Assembly: GCF_027595985.1 (NCBI RefSeq)
Contig: NC_073303.1
Coordinates: 324,193,679 to 324,257,678, forward strand
DNA length: 64,000 bases
Reading direction: 5' to 3'
Source: Sorex araneus
Lineage: Eukaryota; Chordata; Mammalia; Eulipotyphla; Soricidae
Under the pieces are notes generated by a model, which was not told the DNA's origin, ran no database searches, and saw nothing but the letters and a program-made list of their open reading frames with translations. Shown here piece by piece: positions 30,083-42,262 of this stretch; the first letter of the stretch is position 1; each line of letters begins with the position of its first letter. Made by a program: the position numbers and the translations under genes.

Positions 30083-33000
30083 CTCCTGTTTATTTTCAAT
30101 AACAGGACAAACAAAAATTTAGAAGGTTTTATTCTGTCCTAGTCATGTGCAGTTTTAAAAGAATACTCTTAATTCTTGGGGCATTTTTATGTATTTTGCA
30201 AGATAGGAACAACTTCTAAACATCTGGGCTGGAGAGATAGTACATAACTTCCAAACAGTCAATTAAGCTGGTTATTTTTAAAAAAGCCTCAACTCAGGTT
30301 ACAAGACAATAAAGAACACTGGAATGCACTGATACATTTCTGTGCAAATTATGGTAGAAAACATTCTCCAAGTTTTGAATTTTCTCACCTATTTTTAACA
30401 TCATCACCATAAACTAAAGAATTTTTGCATTTAACCTGGAGCGATAGTACAGCAACTAGGGCATTTGCCTTGCATGCAACCAACCCAGGTTCAATTCCGG
30501 GCATCCCATATAGTATCCTGGGCATTGCCAGGAGTGGTTCCTAAGTGCAGAGCCAGGAGTAACCCCCGAGCATCGCTAGGTGCAACCTCCCCTCATCCCC
30601 CCCAAAAAAAGAAATTTTGAGTTTACTTCCACCCTACTTATCCAGTTGCAGAAGCCATAGAAAAGTTGTGTACAAAGTGGCATTGGTAATAAAATAAAAA
30701 GGTGTATTTCTTTCCTCCTTTTTTAGGTTTATTAATGATTCTCTTTCACAAGTGAATAAGGGAATGGGGTTGAGGTGGGGGGACATTCAGCAATGTTCAG
30801 GGTTTACTACCTGGCTCTGGGCTCAAGGATCACTCCAGGGACAAATGCAGGGCTAGGATTTAATTCGGGTTGGCCACAAGCAAAGCAAGCTCCCTACTCT
30901 GGTCCTCAGAAGGAAATTTAAAAGGTAGAATTACTCCAGAGAATCTTAACCTGGATTCAATCCACAGCTGAATATTAGATAGCTGACAATCTAATTCTAT
31001 ACTGATCTCAGAATAGTTGTGAAGTTCAAGAGATCAAACAAAGCAGTTATCAAGTGAACTAGCAAAGCACCAGTTTTTGAAGATATTATATTGTTTTCTA
31101 AAGAGAATACAAGTATTTCTAGGAGGAGAGTTACACATGGGTTTGTTTTCCATTAGGCGAATAGATAAAACTGTAGGAAGAAGAATAAGAAGAGATGCTA
31201 CTGGGCTCTTACAATACTTTTAGTACTATGGTAGTTTAACAACATGGAATTTATCGCTGATATTTATAATAATTTCCCCAAGTACAAACTGTTGAGAAAT
31301 GAAAAAAACACTACATTTTTGAAAAAAATTAAAGCATTGGCCAAAGAAGCAATTTTAAAATGTCAAAGAAAAAAATTATTTCTACCCTGTAACTTGCTAT
31401 AAATTTCTGCCCTAAATATAACTCAGAACTTACCTCTTCTTATTTCGATGTGAACCATCTCTTTTTAATTTTCTAAGAACATTCAGTCTGAATTTGAATC
31501 TCTTAAAATTTCAGAAATTCTTATTGACCTTTCTGTAACTGATGAGAATAATTTGCTACTAACACCATAAAAGGAAAAAAAACCAAAACCCTGTATCAGC
31601 ATGTCAATAAAAAAGATTTACCAATCTATCCTCAATGATTCTCACAAGGCATTTTGCTCTTCCATCAATACAGTGGAAGGTGTAGTAGCTATCACCAAAC
31701 ATTTTTCATTAAGTCTGAAATTTAAGAAACAAAGCCTTAAATACACTTAGTGAGAAAAACAGAAATAGTTAAGATTGGGGAAATGGAATCTCACTTTTTA
31801 AGTATGTGAATACCTATATACCTAACTGCAAAGCCTATTTTCTCAACTATAATAGTGCTTATGAAAATCATCCAAAACATTTCACTTGAAACTTTAAACA
31901 AAGGTATGTCCACATTCTAAGTGTCTGACAAATGACTTTTGAGTATCATGAATACACTCAGGTTCTAAATAACCTAATACTCTAATACTGTACTACTAAC
32001 ATATTGGTTCCCTGCACTATATGTGCTCAAGATTACATGTGTTAGGCAGCTCTAGGTTTGATTCTTGGTATCACCAAAATAATAATAAAAATATAGAAGA
32101 AATGTATTTAAACTTAATAACAAAAGCATAAAAATTGGGGGGGGGGCAATGACAACATATTTATGTACTCGCATAGATTAAGATGACCTTAACATGAACT
32201 ACTCAAAACTGAATTTATAAAGGAAATGTTAAATTGCTGTATTTGGAAACTAGCAACAAATGAACATTACAACCAATATACTTTCACCGATAAGTTTTAG
32301 AAAGTCATGGTCTATTAAGATTTTGCATGTGTTAATATATTTGTAAATATTCTCAAATGCTCTATAAAGAAACTTCATATTCTCCGAAGGAAGTCAGCTC
32401 TGAGTACTGCAATATTTTCAATGTTCATAAAAGGGTTTACAAAGATTAGAACTAAGTGGGGATCAGAAAACGTATCTATGGGGAGTTATAATCTGTAAAA
32501 CAGCAGGTGCTGAAAACAAAGCTAGGGCTAAGCACAAGCCTAGGGATTTAGACACCTTGTTACTCTAAAACAACTATTTTCTTTATAAATATCACTTACG
32601 CTTGTTTTTCTTGTTCTGGGGCCCCACCCATTAGTGCACAGGGGTCACTCCTGGTAAACTGGCATAGATTCAGCTACATGTAAGGCAAACATCTTATCCC
32701 CTGTACCATCCCTTTGGTCAAAAATAAAACCGTATTTTACCAAGTGAACATGATAAGGAAATAAAAATGGCTTATCATAACAGATCCTGAGTCCACCTAT
32801 AGAATTGAGTTTGCTAAGGGGGAATTAGGAGATGGTTGAGAATGAACTTGTGACAGTGCTGAAGGCTACTGATACTCTCTGATGTACCAACCTCATTCTT
32901 CAAATATTAACACTACTAAAAATTATAGTGCTTAAAAATTAAAATATACACATAAACACTTTTTTACATGCATAGAAGCTTATGGTAGACAAGGTGTTTT

Positions 33001-35312
33001 CCATATGTAAACAAATTTGTTCCATCCCTAAGCCGTATAAATTATAAGAAAATATGCAGATAATAGTGCATATTATATTAAGTTACCCAGAAACATAACT
33101 GGGAAATGACAAGTAAAAAATTCAAACCCAGGCCATCTCACTTTTGTTTCAATGGTCTCTCCACTACTACAGCTGTTTCTTGAAGAAAAAGACAAATTAG
33201 TATTTCAACAAAAAGAATTCTCTAGGTCACAACCATTGTTTTAACGAGTGCTGACTTTGATCTATCCACTTCGCCAGACATATATTTTCTCATCTTTGAA
33301 GTAGAGAAATTAGGAGTCAGGGGGATAGTACTGAGGTAGGGCACTTGCCTTACCCCCAGTCGAGCCCTGCCACTCCATATGGTCCCCCCAGCCTACCAGG
33401 AGTGATCCCTGAGCACAGACTTGAACAATAAAAGAAAAAACAAGTTGGGAAATTTCAGGTAATTCACCTTTCTGAAGACCATATAGTAAAGAGTCTCCAG
33501 GCATCTTATACATACACACTGATCGCAGTAGAAAGATTCAACTCAAACTTAACAGTCAACAGCTCTTAACCTGGAGGCAATTCCTGAACAAATACTTGAA
33601 GCTTATGTGCATAAGTCTTCAGTATCATGTAGCAGAATACACTTGAAACCGCTTATGGTTACAAAAGAAATGATCGTCTCACTAATCATTCTGAAGTAAC
33701 ATACGCAAAATGGGTTTAATAAAATTTTAGCAAGTTGTCAATTAAACCAAGAAACTGAATGTTCTTATTATCAAACCTTTATTTCCAAGAGCTTTACCAA
33801 ATATCCGTTTCTCCAAATATACCAGAGTAACACACTTTCAATTTCTATAAGAAAAATAAATAGCAAGCCATCTTTTACCTTTAAATTCTGTTTCAGTCCA
33901 CTAGCTGGTCATTCCTTTCCAAACTCAATTCAACTTGTCTTTTCCTTCCCTGTAGTAAACTAAATCCAGAAACTGCACAGCATACTTTCACCTAAGTACT
34001 TGCCCCCAGCTGAGTAGTGGTGCTGTGTCAACAATTCTCCAAATATTCGACATGGTATATATAACCAGTTTATTTCGTTCCCAGCTGTTACATAAAAACT
34101 GCCTTAACTATAGAAACTTCTTCGTAAGAGATAAAGAGCCTGAGAGAAGTCCTGCTTGTTACTGTTTCTTTCCACGAATACCACTTGACACTGGTTTTAT
34201 TCCACGTTAACACGGTGTGTCTAAAATAGAACACATGCCCTGAATGGTTAAGTCTGATCAAGCTTTCTGCAGACCTTTACAAATTTTTCTTTAACTATAA
34301 AGAACCTATAAACAGCAAAGCCCCTCGAGTATATCATCGCCAGTAGCAATGTTTTGAATTTAGCACGAATTCGAGTTTTTCCCCTACGAGATTAGATAAC
34401 ACGCGGACTTGCTCTTTTACAGTCAACACGAACTCATTTTGTTTTTAAGTCACTTGGCACCAACGGAGCATATGTCCTGCCAGTTCTCAGTTAATCTCCA
34501 GGAAAGCCCTTTGTATGTCTGAAGAAACCGAAAGAGCCGGCGCCCCAGATCTTTAAGCAGCCCATTGCACATATGCTTTTAATAAACAATTGACTTAAAA
34601 ACAGCTATTTAAGGGTTTGCTTACCCTTTCCACTGATACACGCCTTAAAAATATGTGTGTGCGCGCGGGTCCGTCCCGACTTGGGACGGTAGAGCTGCCC
34701 GGAGCGCTGCTGATCGCGGCAGCTCGCGCCCACGGCCGGGCCACCGAGCCGGGGAGGCCCAGAGGAAGCGACGCGCGGGGTGGCCACGAGGCGTACGATG
34801 TTTCCTAACATTTCCACTGGCGCAATCCCGTCAGCTTCCCGTCCCCAGCGGCGTCCCGCCGCTATCATTAAAGCAGCTGTCAGCAAGGCTCGGCGACCCT
34901 CTTTGTACGACCGCCCGTCCGGCGCCCTGGGGTCCCCGAGCGCGCGTCACACCGCCGCACCCCTCGGAGGAGCCCGGAGCCCCGCCGCGCTGCCCCCGGG
35001 AGGGCGCGGGACCCCAGGCCCGGCCGCGCTCTCCCTCGGGACGGCCGCGCCGCGCCCCGCCGCTCGCTCCCCCGGGACGGCCGCCCGGCCGCTCGCTCTC
35101 CCCGGGACGGCCCCGCCGCGCTGCCCGCTGCCGCCCGGCCGCGCCTCTCCCCGCCGCGCACTCGCACGCGCGCGCCCCGCCCGGGCCCCGCCATGTTCCG
35201 GGAGCGGCAGCGCGGGGAGCGCCCCAGTCCCCCGCCCCGCTGGCAACGCCCAGCAGCGCCGCGGCGCATCGGGAGCCCGGGCGGGGCCCGCGGCGGCCGG
35301 TCGCGTCCCTAC

Positions 35313-35560
35313 CTTGCTCCGGGGCCGGCGCCGCGAGAGCGCGGGGCTGAGAGCTCGCTGCCCGGCGAGGACGCAGGCTCCACACCGCGCCCCTCCGGCC
35401 GCCGCGCCGTCGCCACGCCCCCCTCGCCCTCACGGACCGGCGGCGCAGTCGGCGCGGAGGGCCTATCCCCGGAACCAGCGCCTCGGCGCCGCCTTCGCTG
35501 CCGCCTCCGTCGCCGCTGCAACCGCCACGAACGCCGCCGAGGCCAGGCTGGAAAACATCT
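35313..35560 (-). other. ANKRD12: Probable ANKRD12 non-coding exon 1
   Basis: No coding sequence is claimed. On the minus strand a strong splice donor, GGAGCAAG followed by GTAGGG, sits at 35313/35312 inside the CpG island, with a CCAAT box and E-box 60-80 bases upstream of the presumed start. The intervening stretch is GGCGGC-rich, as in many mammalian 5'UTRs. The start near 35530-35580 is inferred from the spacing to the CCAAT box. A second possible donor (GGCTGTG followed by GTGAGACG) lies at 35581/35580. Splicing would join to 12969, across about 22.3 kb. Confidence 0.55.
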
Positions 35561-35617
35561 CCGGTCCCCGTCCGTCTCACCACAGCCTCCTCGCTCCCGG
35601 CACAGCGCCGCCCTGCG

Positions 35618-35640
35618 ATTGGCTGCGGGGCGAGCACGTG
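35618..35640 (-). promoter_or_regulatory. CCAAT box and CACGTG E-box pair
   Basis: On the minus strand CAGCCAATCGC (CCAAT at 35618-35622) sits 12 bases downstream of GGTCACGTGC (CACGTG at 35635-35640). CCAAT in this orientation 60-100 bases before a start is typical for NF-Y. The CACGTG with GAC flank fits USF or TFE-type factors. They support a minus-strand start around 35530-35580. Binding is not shown by sequence alone. Confidence 0.6.
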
Positions 35641-35900
35641 ACCCCGCGGCTCGGGCCGGGCGGCGTGAGCGGCCCGCCCCGCGCCCCGCGCCCCGCCCGC
35701 CCCTTCCGCCGCCCTTTCTGTTCGGCCGAGGCTGCCCGAGGGGCGGGGCGGGGGGCCGGCACGTACCAAGTCGGAGGCGCGGGGGCCGCGGGCCGGGGAG
35801 GCCCCCGGGCTCCGGGAGCGCGCGAGCGGGCGGGCAGCTGGCTCTGCCGCAGCTGTGGGGTTAAGGCCACCGGGGTTCAGGCTGTAACTGGAAACTCCTG

Positions 35901-35911
35901 AAAATGGCGGC
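35901..35911 (+). promoter_or_regulatory. YY1-like element AAAATGGCGGC
   Basis: The sequence AAAATGGCGGC matches the YY1 consensus AAnATGGCGGC, here on the plus strand at the island's right shoulder. Such sites usually lie just downstream of a start site, so this may mark a divergent plus-strand transcript. An 88-codon open frame starts at its ATG (35904-36170). Confidence 0.45.
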
Positions 35912-36127
35912 GGCGGAGGCTCCTCGGGTGCGCGGAGCTTTGTCGGGCGCCCTGACGGGAAGGGCGTGTCCGGCCCGCCCGCACCTGCCGCGCCGCAGTT
36001 CTCGCCCGGGCTCCGCGGGGGCAGCGCTACCCCGGCCAGGGGGCGAGGCTGTTCGCCAGCTCGGACGCTTCCTTCAGTCGCCTTTCACGTCCCCCAGGTG
36101 GACTGTGACAGTGTTCTCGAGCCTTCA

Positions 36128-36263
36128 CCACCCAAGGCGTTACATAATCGCAGGGAAACCATTTTACTGACTTCCTTGTGGAGACGCCTTTTATTTACAT
36201 GAAGGTTAATATGCAACGATCGGCTTTAGCCACCCAAGGGATTACATAATTGGAGGGAACCAT
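36128..36263. promoter_or_regulatory. Duplicated block with two D-box motifs upstream of ANKRD12
   Basis: Two copies of a roughly 35-base block (36128-36162 and 36230-36263) share about 30 of 35 positions. Each holds CCACCCAAGG, then GTTACATAAT (36139-36148) or ATTACATAAT (36241-36250), then AGGGAA and CCAT. Read on the minus strand the cores are ATTATGTAAC and ATTATGTAAT, both exact matches to RTTAYGTAAY, the PAR-bZIP/NFIL3 D-box. Function is inferred from motif and position, about 0.55-0.7 kb upstream of the presumed start. Confidence 0.45.
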
Positions 36264-39200
36264 CTTCTCCCCGTCGATAACAGTCATCGCCCAGCTTTCA
36301 CAGCGCCAGTCTGACTTAATTGGAGCAATTGCAGGTTTGTCACTAATCACGACAGATGTGACATTTCAGATTTGACAAGAGAAGGCTGAATTCCAACAAG
36401 TTACTATACAAAACATAAACTTGCATTAAAGATCTGGGCTTTTTTTTCTTCCCGAGGTTTCAGATTTCTTCCACCTGTAAATCATTTTATTCAATGAGCA
36501 CCCAGTGGCTAAAAGGTGTTACATCTAATCGACGGAATTTACGGCGTGAAGCGCGCGCACACACACACACACAACACTGAAAACTAAACCAATTGTTGAC
36601 ATCTCTTCGAGTTACTGAGCTGGTTCTCATTTAACCGGAAGTGGGTAAAATATTACTGACAGCAGTGGCTACTGATACAGCAGTGCCTCGCTTGAAAATG
36701 GAAATCTTGAATTTACCGGGAAAAAAAAAAAAGCTAACCATAATTTATGGCAATAACTGCATGCTTTCATTTTATCGCTTAAAATTACTGAGTACGTGAA
36801 AGGCAGTTCTGATCTCAGCCACTATTGACTGGCTACATGCAAAGACACTAGTAAGAAACAAAGTTTATTACAGAATTAATCAAGTGTTGAACTTTTTATC
36901 TCAGGAAGTACATTAACATTATACTTGGCAAATTATATTCAGTCACAATTATTTGAAAGGTCCGTGTGAAACTGTGGAAAGAAATTTTGTTTTTAAGAAA
37001 AACTTTGAATGCCCTGGAGACAGAGGGTAAGTACTTGCCTTGCTCACCAACAGAGTTCAATTCCCAGCTCCCCATATGGTCCCTGGAGCCCTGCCAGGAG
37101 TGATCCCTCAGTACAAAGCCAGGAATATGCTCTGAGCACAGCTGGGTGTGGCCCAAAAATCAGATAAAAACAAAAACCTCAGTCACACCCAATACGGGAC
37201 TCAAACCCCTTGCCAGGAATTGAACCAGGGCCTCCTGCAAATAAAGGTTATGCTCCATCCTGTAGAACTATTTCTCTGGCTCTAAACTTTCCATTGTTAT
37301 ATAAGTATCAATAAGACTACTAATTCTTCTTATAAACATGTTCAAGGTCTGGAAAAATCTCTGAAGAAAATGATATTCATGAGCTAGTTGATTAGTAAAC
37401 GACTAAGGCTTTTTAAAATGTATAAAGCCAAGTCTTTCCTTGGCTCAAGTCCTGGAACTGACAGCAAGTCTTTAAAAATGTTTTTCTTCTTTGTCTTCTG
37501 AGCCTGGCAGGATGGCTCCCGTTAAGAGGGTGAGAAAAAGGACTGTTCTGCTATCAACAGGGTAGTGAGCAGAGATACCATCAACATTAATGAGGGCATG
37601 CATGGAGAGGGTATGCATCACCTCGGGTCCTCAGAGAGGTCGGAAGATTACCATGGAGGAAATGGGCTCACCAGATGTGCATGTTGACACTAGGCTCAAA
37701 AAAACTGTCTGGGTCACAGAAGTATTATCCCATTTAAATCTGTGTGTATGTGGACTGGATGAAGATTCCCCAAACTTTATACTGCAGTTACGCATGTACT
37801 CATTAACACTTTCAAAAATCTACAGAGCTGGAGATATATAGTAATAGCTAAGGCAGGCAGCCTACCTGGGTTCAATCCTTGGCACTGCATATTGTCCCCC
37901 AAATCCCACCAGAAATGATCCCTGAAGGCAGAGCTTGCATTAAGGTTAGTACAGCTGGGTGAAGCCTGCCCCCCACCCCACAAAATCTACGGTCAGTATA
38001 AATGAGAACTAATGACATAATGGATCAGTTTTTCTTATACCAGAGGTCATGGATCCCAAGCATTAAACATTACTCTTTTCAAAGTTAAGTTGGCCCATTT
38101 ATTTAAGATTCTTACTAGCAAACAATTCAAGTATGTCTGACCCAGGAGAGCTGTAGAGCATCTTATGCTACAGGTATAAGGCAGATAACTCAGCCTGTGA
38201 TAGAGCACCGTATGTTGAGTCCGTGATCCCAATGGCACTACTATTAGTGATTACTGTGTCGCACAGTGTACAGCTGGGTATGCTTCAACTAAGGTGTCTG
38301 AGCACGGCAAATAAGTGTGATCCCTGGTTGTTGCAATAATAAAGGGAAGGAAAATACGAGAATGTGTATGGTAGGCAAACTAGAAGCTATTCCACAACTT
38401 CTCTTTCCCACTTTAGTTCTTCACCCTTTAAAATCAATTATATTTTGTTACCTATGCCTACATCACAATATTCCAAAATTTGTATTTCAGGACTAGAGAG
38501 CTAGTACAGGGCTTAAGGTGTTTGCCTTGAAGCGGCTCACTTGGGTGCTTGAGGGACAATGTGGCATATCCTCAGCACAGCTAGAATTGACTTGAGCAAC
38601 AAGCCCTGAATACTGCCAATTGTGGCCCAAACCTCACCCCCATCCCAATTTTTTTTTCAGACTGTCAGCTCATAACTTATCACATGACTTAGCCTATATG
38701 CATATAATGCCTTTGCACAGAATAGCAACTCTTACTGGATTAGAGAGACAGTAAAGCGTGGAGGGCACTTGCTTTGCATCTAGTGAACCCAGGCTCAATT
38801 CCCAGCACCCCATATGGTTCCCCCGAGCACTCTGGGCATACCCCCAAAACAAACATAACCCTCATCACGTCCTGTCACTTTTTTTCTACAGCAGTGAGCC
38901 CAGTGAGCAAGTCTGAATAATCATTACCTTTCTCCAAGTTTTCAGTAGCTGTTCCAAAAACGAATTTTTAATAACTTGTCATTTTTGCCATATTTTTAAA
39001 TAAGCACATTTCCTCCCATGCCACCCCCCACCCTGCCAAACTCGCTTTATAAACAGTGCATATGGGGCTTAATCATGGCTTGAACACCTTATATGCAGCC
39101 AACCCAGGTTTGATCCTTGTGCACGCCAGGAGTGACCCATGGGTGCAGAGCCATGAGTTCTGAGCACTGCCAGGTGTCTCTAAAATTTAAGAAAGAATTA

Positions 39201-40439
39201 AAGGATGGTTCGGGCACTTAAACTGCACATCGCTAAGTCCTACTTGATACCTTTCATTGAATGGTCCTCCAAGCATTGCCAGGTAACTCCTGAACAGAGA
39301 GCCAGGAGTAAGACATGAATACCACTGAGTGTAGCTTCAAAACAAGAAAAATTTTTTTTCAATCAGTACCTTCAGATACTATTGTCACAGAATTTGACTA
39401 CCAGGTGTTTTTTTTTTTTTCTGTGGGGATGAGGGGTTCGGCCATATCTGAAAGTGCTCAAGATCATGCTTAGGACTCCAAAGACCATATGAGGTGCTAG
39501 GATCAAATCGATGTCAGCCAAATGCAAGACAAGTGTCCTACCACCCACAGTACTGTTTCTCCAGCCCCTACCAGGTATTTTAAAAGCAAAGCAGGAAACT
39601 ATAAAATCAGTGTTCTATATTAAAAATTATTTTAAAGAAAAATGGGCAAAGAAAAACTCAAAATCCTAACAGATACTACTACAGTACAGTGATTATCTAA
39701 GAATATTATATTTAAAAAATGGTATGCCTATAATTTTAGTACTTGTAGCACATATAAATTGGTAATCAGAACATATCCTTTGTATATGGTTCTTTTCACA
39801 CAGTATCTGAAACCGCTGTTTTTCCAATAAAAAAAAATCTGGGCCAGAGAGACAGTATTCAGAGAAGGTGCTTACCTTGCATGTGGTTCTCCTGGGTTCA
39901 ATCCCCAGAACCCCAGGTGGTAGTACTCAGCCCCACAAGGAGTGATCCCCTGAGCACTGAGCCTGGTGTAAGCCCTAACCACCGCTGTGTGTGGTGTGTG
40001 TCCCCCAAACAAACAGAACTCTTGGGGACCAGGGGAGATGATTCAATGGGCTGACGCTCATGCTTTCCCTGCAGAATCCCCAGGTACACTCTGACACCAC
40101 ATGAACCCATAAGCACCGCCAGGAAGTGGCCCCTCGTCCTCATACTGATCAGAGAATAGCCCCTGGGGGCGTGGCCCAAAAACCTCTTTTATGTCAAACT
40201 GTAAGTTATTTTCCACAAAAGTCAGTAGTTAACAAATTTAAAGGAATATCTGTTTTCAAAATTCCATAATTTTAAATGAAAAAATTCTTAAAGGGATTAA
40301 AATAACTCCTATGGGATGAAAGTCAGAGCTGTAATGGGAAGGTAGATATTTTCATTGTGTTGACCTTTCATATCACTGGATAATGACACACCTTCTCAAA
40401 AAAAAAATTCATTTACATTCTTAAAAATAATGCTGTCTT

Positions 40440-40625
40440 GGGGCCGGAGCGATAGCACAGCGGGTAGGGTGTTTGCCTTGCACGCGGCCAACCTGGGTTT
40501 GATCCCCGGCATCCCATATGGTCCCCCCCAGCACTGCCAGGAGTAATTCCTGAGTGCAGAGCCAGGAGTAACCCCTGAGCATCGCTGGGTGTGACCCAAA
40601 AAGCAAAAAATAAATAAATAAAATA
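40440..40625 (+). mobile_element. Family A SINE in the intergenic gap
   Basis: A full copy very close to consensus, with GGGGCCGGAGCGATAGCACA head. The flanks repeat AATAATGCTGTCTT. Confidence 0.93.
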
Positions 40626-41476
40626 AAATAATGCTGTCTTTAAGTATAGTGAATTTTTAAGCCTGTCATAAGTGCAAGACCAATAAAACAGTGGTATTAA
40701 TTTAGATTTATCCCTGCCATTAAAGATGTTAATGTTTTCAACTTGCAAAATTAGTACAGTAAGTTTCTTGAGATAAATTTAATGAAAGAAATGTTTTAGC
40801 CTATCTTCTAAGTTGTAACAGGCATTGGTGTCTATCTTATATTACCCACTGAGTTCTCGAACAACAGAAGACTTCAATTTTTCCCCATTAGGTTTTGTAG
40901 ATTTATAGAAAATAGCCAATTATCAAAGGCTAATGTAAAAGTGTTATTTTCCTTAAAAAAAAAAAAAACATGGTAATACTTCTCTTACTTGTACATTTAA
41001 TCTTCATGACGTGTCACCAGGTAGAAATATAGTAATAAATGTATGCTACAACTACATGATATATATTGCACACAATATAACTAAAGATAATAAAGTTTAT
41101 AGAAAAAAATATTATTTCAAGTTTAGCTATAGCTAAGATGTAAAAGAAAAATGTGCTTCAAGTTTGATAGAATTATTGGTTTACAATACCCTAGTGCTGT
41201 TTAAAAGACCTGGAAGACTGAGGAAGAGTCAAGTGGTAGAGTACAAGCATGACATGTGCAAGGGCCTGGATTTAATCCCTGTCACCACACTAAACCCTGA
41301 GAAATGGCAGCCCTCAAGCATTGCCAGGTCAGGCAGGGCTAGGAGTAGCTCCCACTTCCCAGGTCCCTGGGTGTGGCCTCCATTGTTTAAGAAACGGGGG
41401 GTGGGGCTGGTAACTGAAAATGGGTGGACTATCTACTAATCAGCAGATTATGGATTATTATCTTTATACTTAGCAG

Positions 41477-41660
41477 CCTCCACTCTCTCAGAGAGCCCGG
41501 CAAGCTACCGAGAGTGTCCCGCCCGTACAGCAGAGCCTGGCAAGCTACTCAATGGCGTATTCAATATGCCAAAAACAGTAACAAGTCTCACGATGGAGAT
41601 GTTACTGGTGCCCGCTCGAGCAAACTGATGAGCAATGGGATGACAGTGACAGCAGACAGA
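41477..41660 (+). mobile_element. Family B SINE lacking its tRNA head
   Basis: It starts at CTCTCAGAGAGCCCGGCAAG and runs to a GATGACAGTGACAG tail. It lies just beyond the NDUFV2 poly(A) site. Confidence 0.88.
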
Positions 41661-41769
41661 AGAGATTAAAATAATATTCTGAAGATTTTACATGATACAT
41701 ACGTGCAGGTACATGGTGCTAGGTTATCATCAAGCGTACAGAGATCGCAATAAGACAGTAACATAAGTT

Positions 41770-41829
41770 TATGTAGATAAGTGATTCACATTTTATTTTT
41801 TCAGAGACTTATTTACAGTTGAATATAAA
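41770..41829 (-). other. NDUFV2: NDUFV2 3' UTR
   Basis: A short 3'UTR of about 60 bases follows the TAA. The end near 41770 is inferred from the poly(A) signal about 20 bases before it and from the known short 3'UTR of this gene. No repeat interrupts it. Confidence 0.7.
41792..41797 (-). terminator. NDUFV2 poly(A) signal AATAAA
   Basis: TTTATT on the plus strand reads AATAAA on the gene strand, 33 bases after the stop codon. It is the first canonical hexamer after the coding region. Confidence 0.8.
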
Positions 41830-41967
<138 letters not shown>

Positions 41968-42080
41968 TTATTACCACATATAAAAGTGACAATCCTGATT
42001 CAAATCCTTAGCATTCCATTAGATCCCCAGTCCGCCAATGAGTGATCCTTAAGCAGAGCAAGAAGAAAGCCCTGAGCACT

Positions 42081-42262
42081 GGGCTGGAGCAATAGCACAG
42101 CAGGTAGGGCGTTTGCCTTGCACGCAACCAACCCGGGTTCAATTCCCAGCATCCCATATGGTCCCCTGAGCACCGCCAGGGGTGATTCCTGAGTGCAGAG
42201 CCAGGAGTGACCTCTGTGCATTGCCGGGTGTGACCCAAAAAAGCAAAAAGAAAAAAAAAAGA
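42081..42262 (+). mobile_element. Family A SINE nested in an older SINE
   Basis: The copy is flanked by a perfect 18-base duplication, AAGAAAGCCCTGAGCACT (42063-42080 and 42263-42280). The duplicated site itself is the body of an older, diverged family A SINE (about 41995-42300). Confidence 0.94.

Larger units (their letters stand above)
12970..35312. other. ANKRD12 intron 1: about 22 kb, repeat-rich on the left, plainer on the right
   Basis: Diverged family A SINEs are recognisable at 13855-14025, 15309-15420, 16905-17050, 18060-18170, 18733-18896, 20920-21075, 21705-21850, 21880-22035, 22480-22640, 22757-22920 and 30430-30600 (plus), and at 15685-15800, 19519-19694, 21225-21340, 26740-26912, 27040-27215, 27335-27510, 30745-30905 and 32615-32720 (minus). 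The stretches 13000-13850, 24260-25140, 25390-26150, 28480-29220, 30910-32600 and 33430-34600 hold no repeat or exon that I recognise. The last of these borders the CpG island. Confidence 0.65.
34640..36100. promoter_or_regulatory. CpG island over the ANKRD12 promoter
   Basis: This is the only long GC-rich, CpG-dense block in the window; flanking DNA is AT-rich. It contains GC boxes (for example GGGGCGGGGCGGGG around 35740), long open frames with no stops that come from base composition, and short GGGACGG-containing repeats at 35038, 35074 and 35104. A perfect 7-base inverted repeat, CCGTCCC-GACTT-GGGACGG, lies at 34671-34689. The location fits the ANKRD12 5' end. CpG islands of this type often drive transcription in both directions. 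Confidence 0.88.
36171..41769. other. Gap between ANKRD12 promoter and NDUFV2 3' end
   Basis: No gene was recognised. It holds diverged plus-strand SINEs at 37009-37160, 37825-37985, 38490-38640, 38738-38850, 39065-39185, 39840-40010 and 40025-40175, minus pieces at 37180-37285 and 39415-39570, one young family A copy, a tRNA-like piece at 41205-41395 and a truncated family B copy. A short CA run is at 36554-36573. The gap is about 6.2 kb; I recall it as about 2.4 kb in human. Confidence 0.65.

Noticed and set aside
34831..35769. 312-codon minus-strand open frame in the CpG island
   Set aside because: It runs through the promoter motifs and the likely exon 1, with low-complexity Arg/Gly/Ala content. 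Most likely a base-composition artefact.
34780..35901. 373-codon plus-strand open frame across the CpG island
   Set aside because: It is rich in Ala, Pro, Arg and Gly, overlaps equally long frames on the other strand, and matches no family I know. GC-rich DNA lacks stop codons by chance.
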